Origin: Pontibacillus marinus BH030004 = DSM 16465
Lineage (GTDB): Bacteria; Bacillota; Bacilli; Bacillales; BH030062
DNA length: 64,000 nt
Direction of reading: 5' to 3'
Assembly: GCF_000425225.1 (NCBI RefSeq)
Contig: NZ_KE384334.1
Coordinates: 1 to 64,000 of the forward strand
The notes below the pieces were generated by a model. That model saw only the letters and a program-made list of their open reading frames with translations, had not been told where the DNA came from and did no database searches. Positions 53,733 to 63,712 of the stretch are shown here, piece by piece. The position numbers and the translations under genes were made by a program. The first letter of the stretch is position 1. Each line of letters opens with the position of its first letter.

Positions 53733-54122
53733 TTAAAAAGTTAGAGTTACATTTGCATCTTTAGCAAAATTTAAAAATGATGCCGCCCCACCTACATCAA
53801 TTCCTTCTACAAAATGCTCTTTCTCTAAACTCATGACATCCATAGTCATTTGACAAGCGATCATCTTAACATCCATTTCCTGTGCCATACCTAACAACTC
53901 TTCTACCGGTGGTACATTCGCCTTTTTAAACCCTTCTTGATAATGCTCAGTTCCGGCAGGCATCGGTAATTGCTTATGAGCTTCTTTATGAATAAGATTT
54001 AGTCCTTCAAATGTAAAGAAAACCCCTACCTCAGCATCTGATGCAGCAGCTGCAGTTGCAATATTTAAAACTTTATAGGCATCAAACATTCCACCATTTG
54101 CGGCGATAATAGCTACTTTCAT
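53733..54122 (-). CDS. DsrE/DsrF/DrsH-like sulfur carrier
   Basis: 129 residues: KVAIIAANGGMFDAYKVLN, MIACQMTMDVM with a candidate Cys and GAASFLNFAKDANVTLTF. It likely relays sulfane sulfur between TusA and the dioxygenase. AGGAGG precedes ATG 54122; 18 bases separate it from the next gene. Confidence 0.85.
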   Translation of the reverse strand: MKVAIIAANGGMFDAYKVLNIATAAAASDAEVGVFFTFEGLNLIHKEAHKQLPMPAGTEHYQEGFKKANVPPVEELLGMAQEMDVKMIACQMTMDVMSLEKEHFVEGIDVGGAASFLNFAKDANVTLTF

Positions 54123-54134
54123 GTGAATTCCTCC

Positions 54135-54707
54135 TTATTGTTTTGTGTTCATTGGACCTTTCCAGTCTTTCATTCCGGGCACAACATTCTTAACATTTCC
54201 AAAGCCTTTTTCTGTTAATTTCTGTGCTGCTAAATCACTTCTATTTCCTGTCCGACACACGATATTCAACTCATCGTTCTTCTCTAATTCTTCAAATCGA
54301 TTTTCGAGTTCATCTAACGGAATATTAACTGCACCGGGAATATGACCAAAAGCATACTCGGCAGGCTCACGTACATCCAAGATCTGTACTTCCTCATTTC
54401 CTTCAACTTTAGCCAATAAGTCATCTAAACTTAAAATATCTTCATGCTTAGTCTCAGCTTTTTCTTCATCAGCACTCGCTTTTCGTAAATAATGTTTGAG
54501 AACTTCATCATGTTCTTTTGTTCCTAAGTATTGATGTCCTGTACTCTCAGCCCATGCTTTGATATCCGCAGTTGAGCCTTTATCTGTTGCCTGGATTTCC
54601 ATCACTTGTCCAGGTTCAAGGTTTTGAATTTCTTTTTTTGTTTTCACAATTGGCATTGGGCATGCTAGCCCTTTGGCATCCAATTGTTTATTAACGGTTA
54701 CCTCCAC
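54135..54707 (-). CDS. TusA-rhodanese fusion sulfurtransferase
   Basis: 190 residues. TusA domain with Cys16 in LACPMPI (about 1-75), a charged linker, then rhodanese with ILDVREPAEYAFGHIPGA and active Cys151 in IVCRTGNRS. It moves persulfide sulfur. GTG 54707 follows AGGAGG. First gene of the cluster. Confidence 0.88.
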   Translation of the reverse strand: MEVTVNKQLDAKGLACPMPIVKTKKEIQNLEPGQVMEIQATDKGSTADIKAWAESTGHQYLGTKEHDEVLKHYLRKASADEEKAETKHEDILSLDDLLAKVEGNEEVQILDVREPAEYAFGHIPGAVNIPLDELENRFEELEKNDELNIVCRTGNRSDLAAQKLTEKGFGNVKNVVPGMKDWKGPMNTKQ

Positions 54708-54791
54708 AAAAATAAATACCTCCTTTTTGGGTTATTATTTAGCAACCTCTCCATTTCATTCTGGTTAATGGAAACAAGAGATAAAAAAAGA

Positions 54792-54815
54792 CACACGTTC
54801 AAAAATGAACGTGTG
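54792..54815 (-). terminator. Terminator of the luciferase-like gene
   Basis: CACACGTTCA and TGAACGTGTG form a 10-bp stem followed on the minus strand by TCTTTTTTT. Confidence 0.8.
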
Positions 54816-54836
54816 CCATTATTATTTTTCAAAGCT

Positions 54837-55838
54837 TCATTTCCCATCCACAACTTCTTTCAAAATCTCATAAGACCGTTTCTGCTTATCACGGTCATAT
54901 ATATAAGAGACAGCCATAATTTCATCGACATTATACTTTTCTTGAAAAGAAGTTAACTGTTCACGAATCGTGTTTTTACTACCTTTTAATGTCATACTAG
55001 ACATCGTTGAGGCAGCTTGTTTCTCGGTTGGTCTCCAAATCTTGTCCATATCTTCTACTGGAGGACTTAAAGGATTTTGCGTACCGCGTATGACATTCAG
55101 AAAGAACTGCTGCATGGTTGTTTCTTCCCTGTCTGCTTCTTCATCACTCTCAGCGGCGATGACATTAAGACCTACGATCACATAAGGTTCATCCAAGTAT
55201 TCGGATGGCTCGAAACGATCACGGTAAATTGCTAAAGCTTCTTCCATATGAGCTGGCGCAAAGTGGGACGCAAACGCATAAGGTAAGCCTAGTTTTGCTG
55301 CTAATCGAGCTGAATCAGTCGAGGAACCAAGGATATAAATTGGAACATTCGTTCCTACACCAGGGTGTGCTTTCACATAATCTTGAACCTCTTTCTCTCC
55401 GAAGAATTTTTGTAAAGTCTCCACATCCTGAGGAAAGGAATAAACCGTATTACTCTGTGATCTTCTAAGAGCACTTGCTGTTAATTGGTCTGTACCCGGA
55501 GCTCGTCCAAGTCCTAAATCAACACGATTTGGATAGATCGTTTCCATTGTTCCAAATTGCTCGGCTACGACTAATGGAGAATGGTTAGGGAGCATTACCC
55601 CGCCTGATCCCACACGAATTTTCTTTGTATGCTCTAATGTATGCTTTATTAAAATGGAAGTCGCAGAGCTTACTAGCGTAGAAGTATTATGATGCTCTGC
55701 AATCCAATAGCGAATATAACCCATCTTTTCAGTAGCTTGTGCTAAATCAACCATAGCCTCTATAGCTTCAGAAGAGCCCTCTCCTTCACGAATCGGAACT
55801 AGGTTGAGAACGGATAATGGTATTTGTATAGTAGACAT
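54837..55838 (-). CDS. LLM-class flavin-dependent oxidoreductase
   Basis: 333 residues of the bacterial luciferase-like barrel: WIAEHHN, VGSGGVMLPNHSPLVVAEQF and RVDLGLGRAPGTD are family hallmarks, with a MsnO8-like layout. It uses reduced flavin and oxygen. It lies upstream of the sulfur cluster but has its own terminator, so any link to sulfonate breakdown is weak. Confidence 0.88.
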   Translation of the reverse strand: MSTIQIPLSVLNLVPIREGEGSSEAIEAMVDLAQATEKMGYIRYWIAEHHNTSTLVSSATSILIKHTLEHTKKIRVGSGGVMLPNHSPLVVAEQFGTMETIYPNRVDLGLGRAPGTDQLTASALRRSQSNTVYSFPQDVETLQKFFGEKEVQDYVKAHPGVGTNVPIYILGSSTDSARLAAKLGLPYAFASHFAPAHMEEALAIYRDRFEPSEYLDEPYVIVGLNVIAAESDEEADREETTMQQFFLNVIRGTQNPLSPPVEDMDKIWRPTEKQAASTMSSMTLKGSKNTIREQLTSFQEKYNVDEIMAVSYIYDRDKQKRSYEILKEVVDGK

Positions 55839-56124
55839 TTGATTTGTCCTTTCTTGTTAAAGTTTCAAAAGCTATACTTCATAGGGTACAAAAGCATTCT
55901 AGTAAATGTAAAACTATATGCATGAAGGTAAAGAATAAAGTCTTATTTATTGACATATGTCTTGGATACCCGGATCTGATTGCTATAAGTTTTGTTCATC
56001 TTTTTCCTTTTATGCACGATTAGAAGCTCCGCTAATCTATGTATTTTTTTGTTAGAGGTAAACAGGCTATGTTTATGGAATAATATGTATGATGGATGAT
56101 GATGTTTTGGAAGGAGAGGTGTTT

Positions 56125-56454
56125 ATGAATACTGTACTTAGAATAATGGGGATCATAGCCATAATCACAAGCATAGTAGTAGGAGTATCAACAAAATCAT
56201 TCTTTGGTTGCTTATTTTGGGTCACTGGTGGAGCATGTATTGCAGTAATCTTATTTGCATTAGACATTATCATAGATAATCAAAAACATATATCTGAGCT
56301 TCTACAGCAACAATCTGTCCACACTAAAAAGCTTCGTACAGCATATAAAACATGTCCAAAATGTGGTTATGAGCATGAAGAAACACGTAAATCTTGTCCA
56401 AAATGTGGGCATAGAGAGCGTAATTTAACTATGGAGAATAAGCTGGGCTCGTAG
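56125..56454 (+). CDS. Small membrane protein with C-terminal zinc ribbon
   Basis: About 109 residues from ATG 56125 (GGAGAGG upstream). Two membrane helices (about 5-25 and 35-60) and a zinc ribbon CPKCGYEHEETRKSCPKCG near the end, two CxxC pairs. No family recognised. The 20-bp-phased motif array starts 11 bases after its stop. Confidence 0.75.
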   Translation: MNTVLRIMGIIAIITSIVVGVSTKSFFGCLFWVTGGACIAVILFALDIIIDNQKHISELLQQQSVHTKKLRTAYKTCPKCGYEHEETRKSCPKCGHRERNLTMENKLGS

Positions 56455-56464
56455 CTCTTTTCAT

Positions 56465-56613
56465 ATGAGCGTTAAACTTGGATATTTGAGCGGTACGATG
56501 GATATTAGAGCGAGTCCAATGAAAATATGATCGGTAAATTAAACTAATGATCGTTTTGAAGTAAAAATGAGCGCATCTTAAATTTTATGATCGCTTCCCC
56601 ACGTTTATGAGCA
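56465..56613. repeat. Phased array of eight TGAKCG motifs, 20-21 bp period
   Basis: The heptamers ATGAGCG, TTGAGCG, TAGAGCG, ATGATCG, ATGATCG, ATGAGCG, ATGATCG and ATGAGCA start at 56465, 56486, 56506, 56527, 56547, 56567, 56587 and 56607. Spacing is 20 or 21 bases every time, while the 13-14 bases between are unrelated in most units. It lies between the convergent small membrane protein gene and bkdB, before a terminator. Confidence 0.8.
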
Positions 56614-56629
56614 TTCCACCTCAAACACA

Positions 56630-56671
56630 AAAAATCCCCCTAGTAGCCAAAAGCCACTATAGGGGGTTTTT
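56630..56671. terminator. Terminator of the bkd operon
   Basis: AAAAATCCCCCTA and TATAGGGGGTTTTT pair; the sequence works in both directions, between bkdB and the convergent neighbour. Confidence 0.85.
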
Positions 56672-56676
56672 CATTT

Positions 56677-57999
56677 TTAATACACCGACGTATTCTCTTT
56701 CGTCATATTCTCCAAAATCTCTTTCACACGAGCTAGGAAATTACCACAAACAAGTCCATCTAGTACACGGTGGTCTAGGGACAAGCATAGGTTTACCATG
56801 TCACGTGCTGCGAACATGCCGTTCATGAATACTGGACGTTTTACAATGGATTCAACCTGTAGGATTGCTGCTTGTGGGTGGTTGATGACGCCCATTGACT
56901 GCACGGAACCGAATGAACCTGTGTTGTTCACGGTAAATGTGCCGCCTTCCATATCTGCGGATGTTAGCTTGCCATCGCGGGCCTTTTTCGCTAGGTCTGT
57001 AATGTCCTTCGCGATGCCTTTGATGCTCTTTTCGTCTGCGTCTTTGATGACTGGGACGAAAAGTTGGTTTCCGCTTGCAACAGCAATGTTTAAGTTGATC
57101 GCTTTGCGTTGGATAATCTTATCGCCAGCCCATGTGCTGTTAAGCTCTGGGAATTCTTTAAGTGCTTGTGCTACGGCTTTTACGAAGAAAGCGAAGTACG
57201 TTAGGCTGAAGCCTTCTTTTTGTTTGAACTCGTCTTTTTTCGCATTGCGTAGTTCAGCAAGGTTGGTTACATCTACTTCAACTGTCATCCAAGCGTGAGG
57301 GATTTCAGTTTTGGATTTAACCATGTTCTGTGCAATAGCTTTACGCACGCCTGTTACTGGGATTTCTACATCGCCTTCTTGCGCTGTAGGTTGTGGGCCA
57401 GATTGTGCAGGTTGTGCGCTTGCAGCTGCTGGTTGAGATGGTGCTGCAGGTTCTTCTTGTTTTGGAGCCTCTTGTTTCGCTGGTTCAGGCTGTTTGTCAC
57501 CTGCTTTTGGAATGTCGCCAGATGCGATAATCTTTTCAAGGTCCTTACGTGTAATACGTCCGCCACGTCCAGATCCTTTTACTTTATTGAGATCAATGTC
57601 GTTCTCTTGAGCCATTCGTAATACAGCTGGTGAGTAACGTTTCTTCATTGGTTGATCTTCATCTGCTTGATCCTCAGCATCGCCCACAGCTTCTTTTTCC
57701 ACTGGAGCTTCTGGCTTGTCCTCGCCTGTATCATCTGAGGAAGCTTCTTCGCCTCCTCCTTCTGTTTCGATATAGCACATAAGCTCGCCGACTTCGATTG
57801 TGTCGCCTTCGCTTGCTACAAGTTCAGTAATTTTACCTGTGAAAGAGGATGGAACCTCTGCGTTTACTTTATCTGTCATAACCTCAGCGATTGGGTCATA
57901 TTTGTTCACCGTGTCACCTGGTTCAACTAGCCATGAGCTAATTGTACCTTCCGTTACACTCTCACCGAGCTGAGGCATATTGATTTTTTCTTTAGCCAA
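56677..57999 (-). CDS. bkdB: Branched-chain keto-acid dehydrogenase E2 (lipoyl acyltransferase)
   Basis: 440 residues. N-terminal lipoyl domain (VMTDKVNAEVPS, Lys at the lipoyl site), E3-binding domain (YSPAVLRMAQENDIDLNKVKGSGRGGRI), an Ala/Pro/Gln/Glu linker and a C-terminal acyltransferase with LSLDHRVLDG (active His). It is the core of the multienzyme complex. Start TTG 57999 follows AAGGAGGG. Last gene of the operon. Confidence 0.94.
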   Translation of the reverse strand: MAKEKINMPQLGESVTEGTISSWLVEPGDTVNKYDPIAEVMTDKVNAEVPSSFTGKITELVASEGDTIEVGELMCYIETEGGGEEASSDDTGEDKPEAPVEKEAVGDAEDQADEDQPMKKRYSPAVLRMAQENDIDLNKVKGSGRGGRITRKDLEKIIASGDIPKAGDKQPEPAKQEAPKQEEPAAPSQPAAASAQPAQSGPQPTAQEGDVEIPVTGVRKAIAQNMVKSKTEIPHAWMTVEVDVTNLAELRNAKKDEFKQKEGFSLTYFAFFVKAVAQALKEFPELNSTWAGDKIIQRKAINLNIAVASGNQLFVPVIKDADEKSIKGIAKDITDLAKKARDGKLTSADMEGGTFTVNNTGSFGSVQSMGVINHPQAAILQVESIVKRPVFMNGMFAARDMVNLCLSLDHRVLDGLVCGNFLARVKEILENMTKENTSVY

Positions 58000-58011
58000 T
58001 GCAAACCCTCC

Positions 58012-58995
58012 TTAAAATTCAGCTAGATCACGCATTGCTTGTTCAACTTTATCCGGATTCATCATGAAGTATTTCTCCATTGTTGGAGCATATGGCATGG
58101 ATGGTACATCTGGTCCAGCCAAGCGTTGAACAGGTGCATCAAGATCGAATAGGCAGTTTTCTGCGATAATCGCAGATACCTGGCCGATGATGCTTCCTTC
58201 TTTGTTGTCTTCTGTTACAAGAAGTACTTTACCTGTTTTCTTCGCTGCTTCAATGATTGCTTCCTGATCAAGTGGATACACTGTGCGTAGGTCTAAGATG
58301 TGTGCGTCAATGCCTTCTTCAGCTAGCTTTTCAGCAGCTTGAAGCGCAAAGTTTACACATAGGCCGTAAGTGATAACGGTTACGTCAGATCCTTCACGTT
58401 TCACATCAGCTTTCCCGATTGGAAGTGTGTAATCGTCCTCAGGTACTTCGCCTTTGATTAGACGATAAGCACGTTTATGCTCAAAGAATAGGACAGGATC
58501 ATCATCACGAATCGCTGCTTTTAATAGTCCTTTTACATCGTAAGGCGTTGAAGGCATTACGATTTTAAGACCTGGTTGGTTCGCAAATACAGACTCTACA
58601 GATTGAGAGTGGTATAGTGCGCCGTGTACGCCGCCACCGTATGGAGCACGGATTGTCATCGGTGCGCTCCAATCATTGTTTGAGCGGTAACGCATTTTAG
58701 CCGCTTCAGAAATAATTTGGTTTACAGCAGGCATGATAAAGTCAGCGAACTGCATCTCAGCTACTGGGCGCTTTCCGTACATCGCTGCACCAATTCCAAC
58801 ACCAGCAATTGCAGATTCAGCAAGTGGTGTGTCGATTACGCGCTCTTCACCGAATTCGTCATAAAGACCATCAGTAGCACGGAATACGCCTCCGCGCTTT
58901 CCGACGTCTTCTCCTAATACAAATACATTTTCATCACGTTGCATTTCTTCTTGTAACGCTTTCGTTACAGCTTGTATATAAGACATTACAGGCAT
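58012..58995 (-). CDS. bkdAB: Branched-chain keto-acid dehydrogenase E1 beta
   Basis: 327 residues: FVLGEDVGKRGGVFRAT, GVGIGAAMYGKRPVAEMQFADFIMP and YGGGVHGALYHSQS are E1 beta signatures. It forms the thiamine-diphosphate enzyme with the alpha subunit. ATG 58995 follows AAGGAGGGG, 15 bases after bkdAA. Confidence 0.95.
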   Translation of the reverse strand: MPVMSYIQAVTKALQEEMQRDENVFVLGEDVGKRGGVFRATDGLYDEFGEERVIDTPLAESAIAGVGIGAAMYGKRPVAEMQFADFIMPAVNQIISEAAKMRYRSNNDWSAPMTIRAPYGGGVHGALYHSQSVESVFANQPGLKIVMPSTPYDVKGLLKAAIRDDDPVLFFEHKRAYRLIKGEVPEDDYTLPIGKADVKREGSDVTVITYGLCVNFALQAAEKLAEEGIDAHILDLRTVYPLDQEAIIEAAKKTGKVLLVTEDNKEGSIIGQVSAIIAENCLFDLDAPVQRLAGPDVPSMPYAPTMEKYFMMNPDKVEQAMRDLAEF

Positions 58996-59010
58996 AGTCG
59001 TTTCCCCTCC

Positions 59011-60009
59011 TTACTCATTCTCAGCATAAACGTACTTCAATGCACTTTCTGGCTCAGCGTATGGTGCATTTTCAGCGTAGTCTGTCGCATCATTAATGAT
59101 TTTTGTAAGTTCTTCTTCCATCTCTTTTTCTTTATCTTCTGTTAGCACGCCAGCATCTTGAAGATACTTTTTGAATGTAATTAGAGAATCTTTTTTCTTC
59201 GCCTCTTCTACTTCTTCACGCTCACGGTACGTACGGTCATCGTCGTCACTGGAGTGTGGTGTTAGACGGTAAGAAACCGTTTCAATTAATGTTGGGCCTT
59301 CACCGTTACGAGCACGGTCAGCTGCAGCTTTTACCGCTTCGTAAACAGCTAATGGATCGTTTCCGTCAACTGTGAAGCCTGGCATACCATACCCTACAGC
59401 ACGGTCTGATACATTTTTAGATGCAATCTGCTTTTCCTGTGGTACAGAGATTGCGTATTTGTTGTTTTCTACCATTGTGATAACCGGTAGCTTGTGAACT
59501 CCTGCAAAGTTAAGGCCTTCATGGAAATCTCCTTGGTTAGAAGACCCTTCACCTAGTGTTACAAGAGATACGATATCTTTTTTCTCCATCTTAGAAGCAA
59601 GTGCTACACCTACTGCGTGTGGAACCTGCGTTGTTACAGGAGAGGATCCGGAAAGAATGCGGTTTTTCTTTTGCCCGAAGTGACCTGGCATCTGACGTCC
59701 GCCAGAGTTCGGGTCTTCTGCCTTTGCAAAACCAGAAAGCATAAGATCTTGAGCTGTCATACCGAATGCCAGGACAACGCCCATGTCACGGTAGTATGGT
59801 GCTACATAGTCTTTCTCACGATCTAGAGCAAAAGATGCTCCAACCTGTGCTGCTTCTTGTCCCTGACAGGAGATTACGAATGGAATTTTACCTGAACGGT
59901 TTAATAACCACATACGCTCGTCGATTTTACGAGCCATAAGCATTGTGCGATACATGTCTAATACTTGTTCATCTGAAAGACCTAATGATTGATGGCGATT
60001 TTCAGCCAT
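59011..60009 (-). CDS. bkdAA: Branched-chain keto-acid dehydrogenase E1 alpha
   Basis: 332 residues. The thiamine-binding signature is GEGSSNQGDFHEGLNFAG...NNKYAIS, and RLTPHSSDDDDRTYR is the phosphorylation-loop-like region. AAGGAGGG precedes ATG 60009. Confidence 0.95.
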   Translation of the reverse strand: MAENRHQSLGLSDEQVLDMYRTMLMARKIDERMWLLNRSGKIPFVISCQGQEAAQVGASFALDREKDYVAPYYRDMGVVLAFGMTAQDLMLSGFAKAEDPNSGGRQMPGHFGQKKNRILSGSSPVTTQVPHAVGVALASKMEKKDIVSLVTLGEGSSNQGDFHEGLNFAGVHKLPVITMVENNKYAISVPQEKQIASKNVSDRAVGYGMPGFTVDGNDPLAVYEAVKAAADRARNGEGPTLIETVSYRLTPHSSDDDDRTYREREEVEEAKKKDSLITFKKYLQDAGVLTEDKEKEMEEELTKIINDATDYAENAPYAEPESALKYVYAENE

Positions 60010-60025
60010 AATAGCTCCCTCCTTA

Positions 60026-61447
60026 TTATCCGTGAATTTGTTTTCCGTCTACAGCAAGTGCTGCTTCGCCCATTACCTCTGAAAGGGTTGGGTGTGGGTG
60101 AATGCTGTGAGCTACTTCCCAAGGGGTAGCGTCTAGCACTTTGGCTAGGCCAGCTTCTGAAATCATATCGGTTACATGAGGTCCGACCATGTGGACACCA
60201 AGTAAGTCATCGTTTTCTTTGTTTGCTACGATTTTGACAAAACCGTCTGTTTCGCCCTGGACAAGTGCTTTCCCGATGGCTTTGAATGAGAATTTACCTG
60301 TCTTCACTTCATAGCCTTGTTCTTTCGCTTGTTCTTCAGTTAAGCCAACGCTTGATACTTCTGGATTTGAGTAGATACAAGATGGTACTTGCTCCATATC
60401 CATTGGCATCGGGTTCTCCCCGGCCATGTGCTCAACAGCGATAATGCCTTCATGAGATGCAACGTGTGCAAGCTGCATGCCACCGATGACATCACCAATT
60501 GCATAAATGTGAGATTCTTTTGTTTGGTAGTATTGATTTGTTTTGATTGCGCCGTTTTCTGTTTCGATATCGGTATTTTCTAAGCCGATGTTCTTTACGT
60601 TTGGTGAACGGCCGACAGATACTAGCATGCGATCTGCTGTGTACGTTTGGTTTTCCCCTTTACGCTCAGCTTGGATCTCGATGCCGTCTTCTTTCTTCAA
60701 TGTTTCCGGCATGACTTTGGCACCTGTCACGATCTTAATGCCTTTCTTCTTCATCAAACGAGTCATTTCCTTGGAAACTTCCTTATCTTCAGTTGGAAGA
60801 ATGCGATCTAGGTATTCAAGTACCGTTACTTCAACCCCAAAATCAGCTAGCATTGATGCCCATTCGATTCCGATTACGCCGCCACCAACGATCACGATGG
60901 AGTTTGGAAGTTCTTGCATGGATAACGCTTCGTCTGAAGTCATCACGTATTGCTCGTCTACATCAAGACCTGGTAATGTACGAGGACTTGAACCTGTCGC
61001 AACTAAAACGTTTTTCGGAATAAGCATTGGATTTTCTTCACCATTGTTTAATTCAACAGAGATCGTTCCAGCTGATGGTGAAAAGATACTTGGACCAAGA
61101 ATGCGGCCAAAACCTTCATACACATCAATTTTGCCTTTTTTCATCAGACCTTGTACACCTTGGTGAAGCGTATCAATGATCGATTGCTTACGTTCCTGAA
61201 CCTTGAAAAAGTTAAGCGTTGGTTCAGATGTTTCAATACCGAATGAGTCCGCTTCTTTTGTTTGTTTGAACACTTCTGCGCTTCGCAGTAATGCTTTTGA
61301 TGGGATACATCCCTTATGTAGGCAAGTTCCGCCTAATTTTCCACTCTCTACAATTGCTGTTTTAAGTCCTAGCTGGGAAGCACGAACGGCGGCTACATAG
61401 CCACCAGTTCCCCCACCAAGGACGACTAAATCATACTCTTCAGCCAT
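60026..61447 (-). CDS. lpdV: Dihydrolipoyl dehydrogenase E3
   Basis: About 473 residues from ATG 61447 (GGGGAG upstream). FAD motif LVVLGGGTGGYVAAVRA, redox disulfide GGTCLHKGCIP, NAD motif IVVGGGVIGIEWAS and the C-terminal HPHPTLSE. It reoxidises the lipoamide of the complex. Confidence 0.95.
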   Translation of the reverse strand: MAEEYDLVVLGGGTGGYVAAVRASQLGLKTAIVESGKLGGTCLHKGCIPSKALLRSAEVFKQTKEADSFGIETSEPTLNFFKVQERKQSIIDTLHQGVQGLMKKGKIDVYEGFGRILGPSIFSPSAGTISVELNNGEENPMLIPKNVLVATGSSPRTLPGLDVDEQYVMTSDEALSMQELPNSIVIVGGGVIGIEWASMLADFGVEVTVLEYLDRILPTEDKEVSKEMTRLMKKKGIKIVTGAKVMPETLKKEDGIEIQAERKGENQTYTADRMLVSVGRSPNVKNIGLENTDIETENGAIKTNQYYQTKESHIYAIGDVIGGMQLAHVASHEGIIAVEHMAGENPMPMDMEQVPSCIYSNPEVSSVGLTEEQAKEQGYEVKTGKFSFKAIGKALVQGETDGFVKIVANKENDDLLGVHMVGPHVTDMISEAGLAKVLDATPWEVAHSIHPHPTLSEVMGEAALAVDGKQIHG

Positions 61448-61461
61448 TGGTTTCTCCCCTT

Positions 61462-62550
61462 TCACCCAATTGGATTGGGATAGGTTTTCGCTTCTTCTTC
61501 TTCACGAAGTACGCGTAGTGCGCCTTCTGTTAGTGCTTGTAATTCGTTTTCACCAGGATAGATCAAGCAATCAGCAATCCAGTTCACACGCTCAGAGATT
61601 TTAGCTACGAATTCTTTTCCATATGCTAATCCTCCTGTTAATGCGATTGCATCAACTTTTCCGTGTAGAACGGCGCTCATTTGCGCTATTTCTTTAGCAA
61701 TTTGATAAGCCATTGCATCATACACACGCTCTGCTTCCTCATCTCCAGATTCAATTCGCTTTTCAACCTCTAATGCATCGTTTGTATCAAGGTACGCCAT
61801 GAACCCGCCTTGTCCTACGAGTTTTTTCATAATTTCCTCACGGTAGTATTCACCAGAGAAGCACAAGGATACTAGATCACCTGCTGGAACCGTTCCTGCA
61901 CGCTCAGGTGAAAAGGGTCCGTCTCCGTGTAGTCCGTTGTTCACATCAACAACACGGCCTTGTTTGTGAGCTCCTACTGTAATACCGCCGCCCATATGTG
62001 TAACGATGATATTTAAGTCTTCGTAAGGACGTGCTAGATCCTTAGCAACTCTTCTTGCTACTGCTTTTTGGTTCAGGGCGTGGAAAATACTCTTGCGAGG
62101 AATTTCTGGAACACCTGAGTAGCGAGCGACATTGTCCAGTTCATCTACTACAACTGGGTCAACGATAAAGGATGGAATGTTTAACCCACTTGCAATTTCG
62201 CTTGCGATGATTCCACCTAAGTTCGATGCGTGTTCTCCATTGTAGCCCATTTTTAAATCTTCAATCATGGCGTCATTTACTTCATATGTGCCGCCTTCGA
62301 TGGGGCGAAGAAGACCTCCGCGCCCACACACGGCATCTAGCTTGGATATATTCATTCCTTCATGATCAAGAGCCTCTAAGATGGTATTTTTGCGAAATTC
62401 ATACTGGTCAATGATCCGGTTGTATTGAGCTGTTTCTTCTACGGTATGGCGAATTGTTTCTTCAAAAATACATTGTTCATTAGAGAAAACACCAATTTTC
62501 GTAGATGTAGAGCCTGGGTTGATAACTAAAATTCGATAATGTTGTTGCAA
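61462..62550 (-). CDS. buk: Butyrate kinase (branched-chain fatty acid kinase)
   Basis: About 362 residues from TTG 62550 (GGAGG eight bases upstream; the ATG 62565 overlaps that site). The ASKHA kinase motifs [26 protein letters not shown] and [11 protein letters not shown] are visible. It converts butyryl- or isobutyryl-phosphate to the acid, yielding ATP. Its stop overlaps a possible GTG start of lpdV. Confidence 0.93.
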   Translation of the reverse strand: MQQHYRILVINPGSTSTKIGVFSNEQCIFEETIRHTVEETAQYNRIIDQYEFRKNTILEALDHEGMNISKLDAVCGRGGLLRPIEGGTYEVNDAMIEDLKMGYNGEHASNLGGIIASEIASGLNIPSFIVDPVVVDELDNVARYSGVPEIPRKSIFHALNQKAVARRVAKDLARPYEDLNIIVTHMGGGITVGAHKQGRVVDVNNGLHGDGPFSPERAGTVPAGDLVSLCFSGEYYREEIMKKLVGQGGFMAYLDTNDALEVEKRIESGDEEAERVYDAMAYQIAKEIAQMSAVLHGKVDAIALTGGLAYGKEFVAKISERVNWIADCLIYPGENELQALTEGALRVLREEEEAKTYPNPIG

Positions 62551-62596
62551 GACCTTGACCTCCATATATATTTTCTCGTGATGTGTGCCTTGTTTT

Positions 62597-63691
62597 TTAG
62601 CGGCGACTTAAGATGTGATGGCCATTTTGTAAGAAAGTAGATTTTGTTTTGCGCATTTTCTCAATACGCTCTTCTGCCATACGGTCAGCAGCCTGATACG
62701 TTGGAATGTTGTCACGACGTGAAATATCGAATACGGCCATTACGTTGTCGTAGATTTTTTCTACCTTTGCCATAGCACGTTCCTGGTTGTAGCCGTAAAG
62801 TTCGTCAGCTACGTTAATAACGCCACCAGAGTTCACAACGTAGTCTGGCGCATACACAATGCCCATTTCGTGGATCTGATCACCGTGTCGGTTTTCTTTT
62901 AACTGGTTGTTTGCAGAACCAACAATCACTTTCGCTTTTAACTGAGGGATTGTTTCGTCGTTAATCGTAGCACCTAGTGCACATGGCGCGTAGATATCAC
63001 AGTCAACAGAATAGATTTCCTCTGTACCTACAGCTTCTGCGCCAAATTCCTCTACAGCACTCTGAACAGCTTCTTCATTAATATCGGTTACGATTAGCTT
63101 TGCGCCTTCGTCATGAAGGTATCTACACATTTTGTAAGCCACGTTTCCAACACCTTGAACCGCTACAACTTTACCTTCAAGAGAGTCAGATCCATATGCT
63201 TCTTTGGCTGCAGCTTTCATAGCGCGGTAAACACCATATGCTGTTACTGGAGACGGATCACCAGAAGATCCAAATGCAGGAGAAAGCCCTGTTACATAAT
63301 CCGTTTCTTCATGAACTAGATCCATGTCAGCTACGTTTATACCCACGTCTTCAGCAGTAATGTAGCGGCCGTTTAGTCCTTGGATATAACGTCCGAACGC
63401 GCGGAATAGTTCTTCGCTTTTGTCTTTTTTCGGATCACCCATGATTACGGTTTTACCGCCACCTAGGTTTAAGCCAGCAGCTGCGTTTTTATATGTCATT
63501 CCTTTTGCAAGACGTAAAGCATCTTCAATAGCATCTGCTTCTGAATCATAAGTCCACATACGTGTACCACCAAGCGCAGGTCCTAAAGTTGTATCATGAA
63601 TCGCGATAATCGCTTTTAATCCAGATTCTTTATCCTGACAAATCACCAGTTGCTCATAATCGTATTTCTCCATATAGCTGAAAATTTCCAT
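62597..63691 (-). CDS. bcd: Leucine (branched-chain amino acid) dehydrogenase
   Basis: 364 residues: [22 protein letters not shown] with the catalytic Lys, and [12 protein letters not shown] (NAD binding). It deaminates Leu, Ile and Val to the 2-oxoacids that feed the dehydrogenase complex. GAGGAGG precedes ATG 63691. Confidence 0.95.
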   Translation of the reverse strand: MEIFSYMEKYDYEQLVICQDKESGLKAIIAIHDTTLGPALGGTRMWTYDSEADAIEDALRLAKGMTYKNAAAGLNLGGGKTVIMGDPKKDKSEELFRAFGRYIQGLNGRYITAEDVGINVADMDLVHEETDYVTGLSPAFGSSGDPSPVTAYGVYRAMKAAAKEAYGSDSLEGKVVAVQGVGNVAYKMCRYLHDEGAKLIVTDINEEAVQSAVEEFGAEAVGTEEIYSVDCDIYAPCALGATINDETIPQLKAKVIVGSANNQLKENRHGDQIHEMGIVYAPDYVVNSGGVINVADELYGYNQERAMAKVEKIYDNVMAVFDISRRDNIPTYQAADRMAEERIEKMRKTKSTFLQNGHHILSRR

Positions 63692-63712
63692 TGTAATTCC
63701 TCCTCAGAATGA

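Noticed and set aside
56465-56613. CRISPR array
   Set aside because: The repeat unit is only seven bases, spacers are 13-14 bases and no cas genes or 23-37-base direct repeats are present.
57366-57566. 66-residue His/Gln/Asn-rich frame in bkdB
   Set aside because: It is the alternative frame of the Ala/Pro/Gln-rich linker of the E2 subunit.
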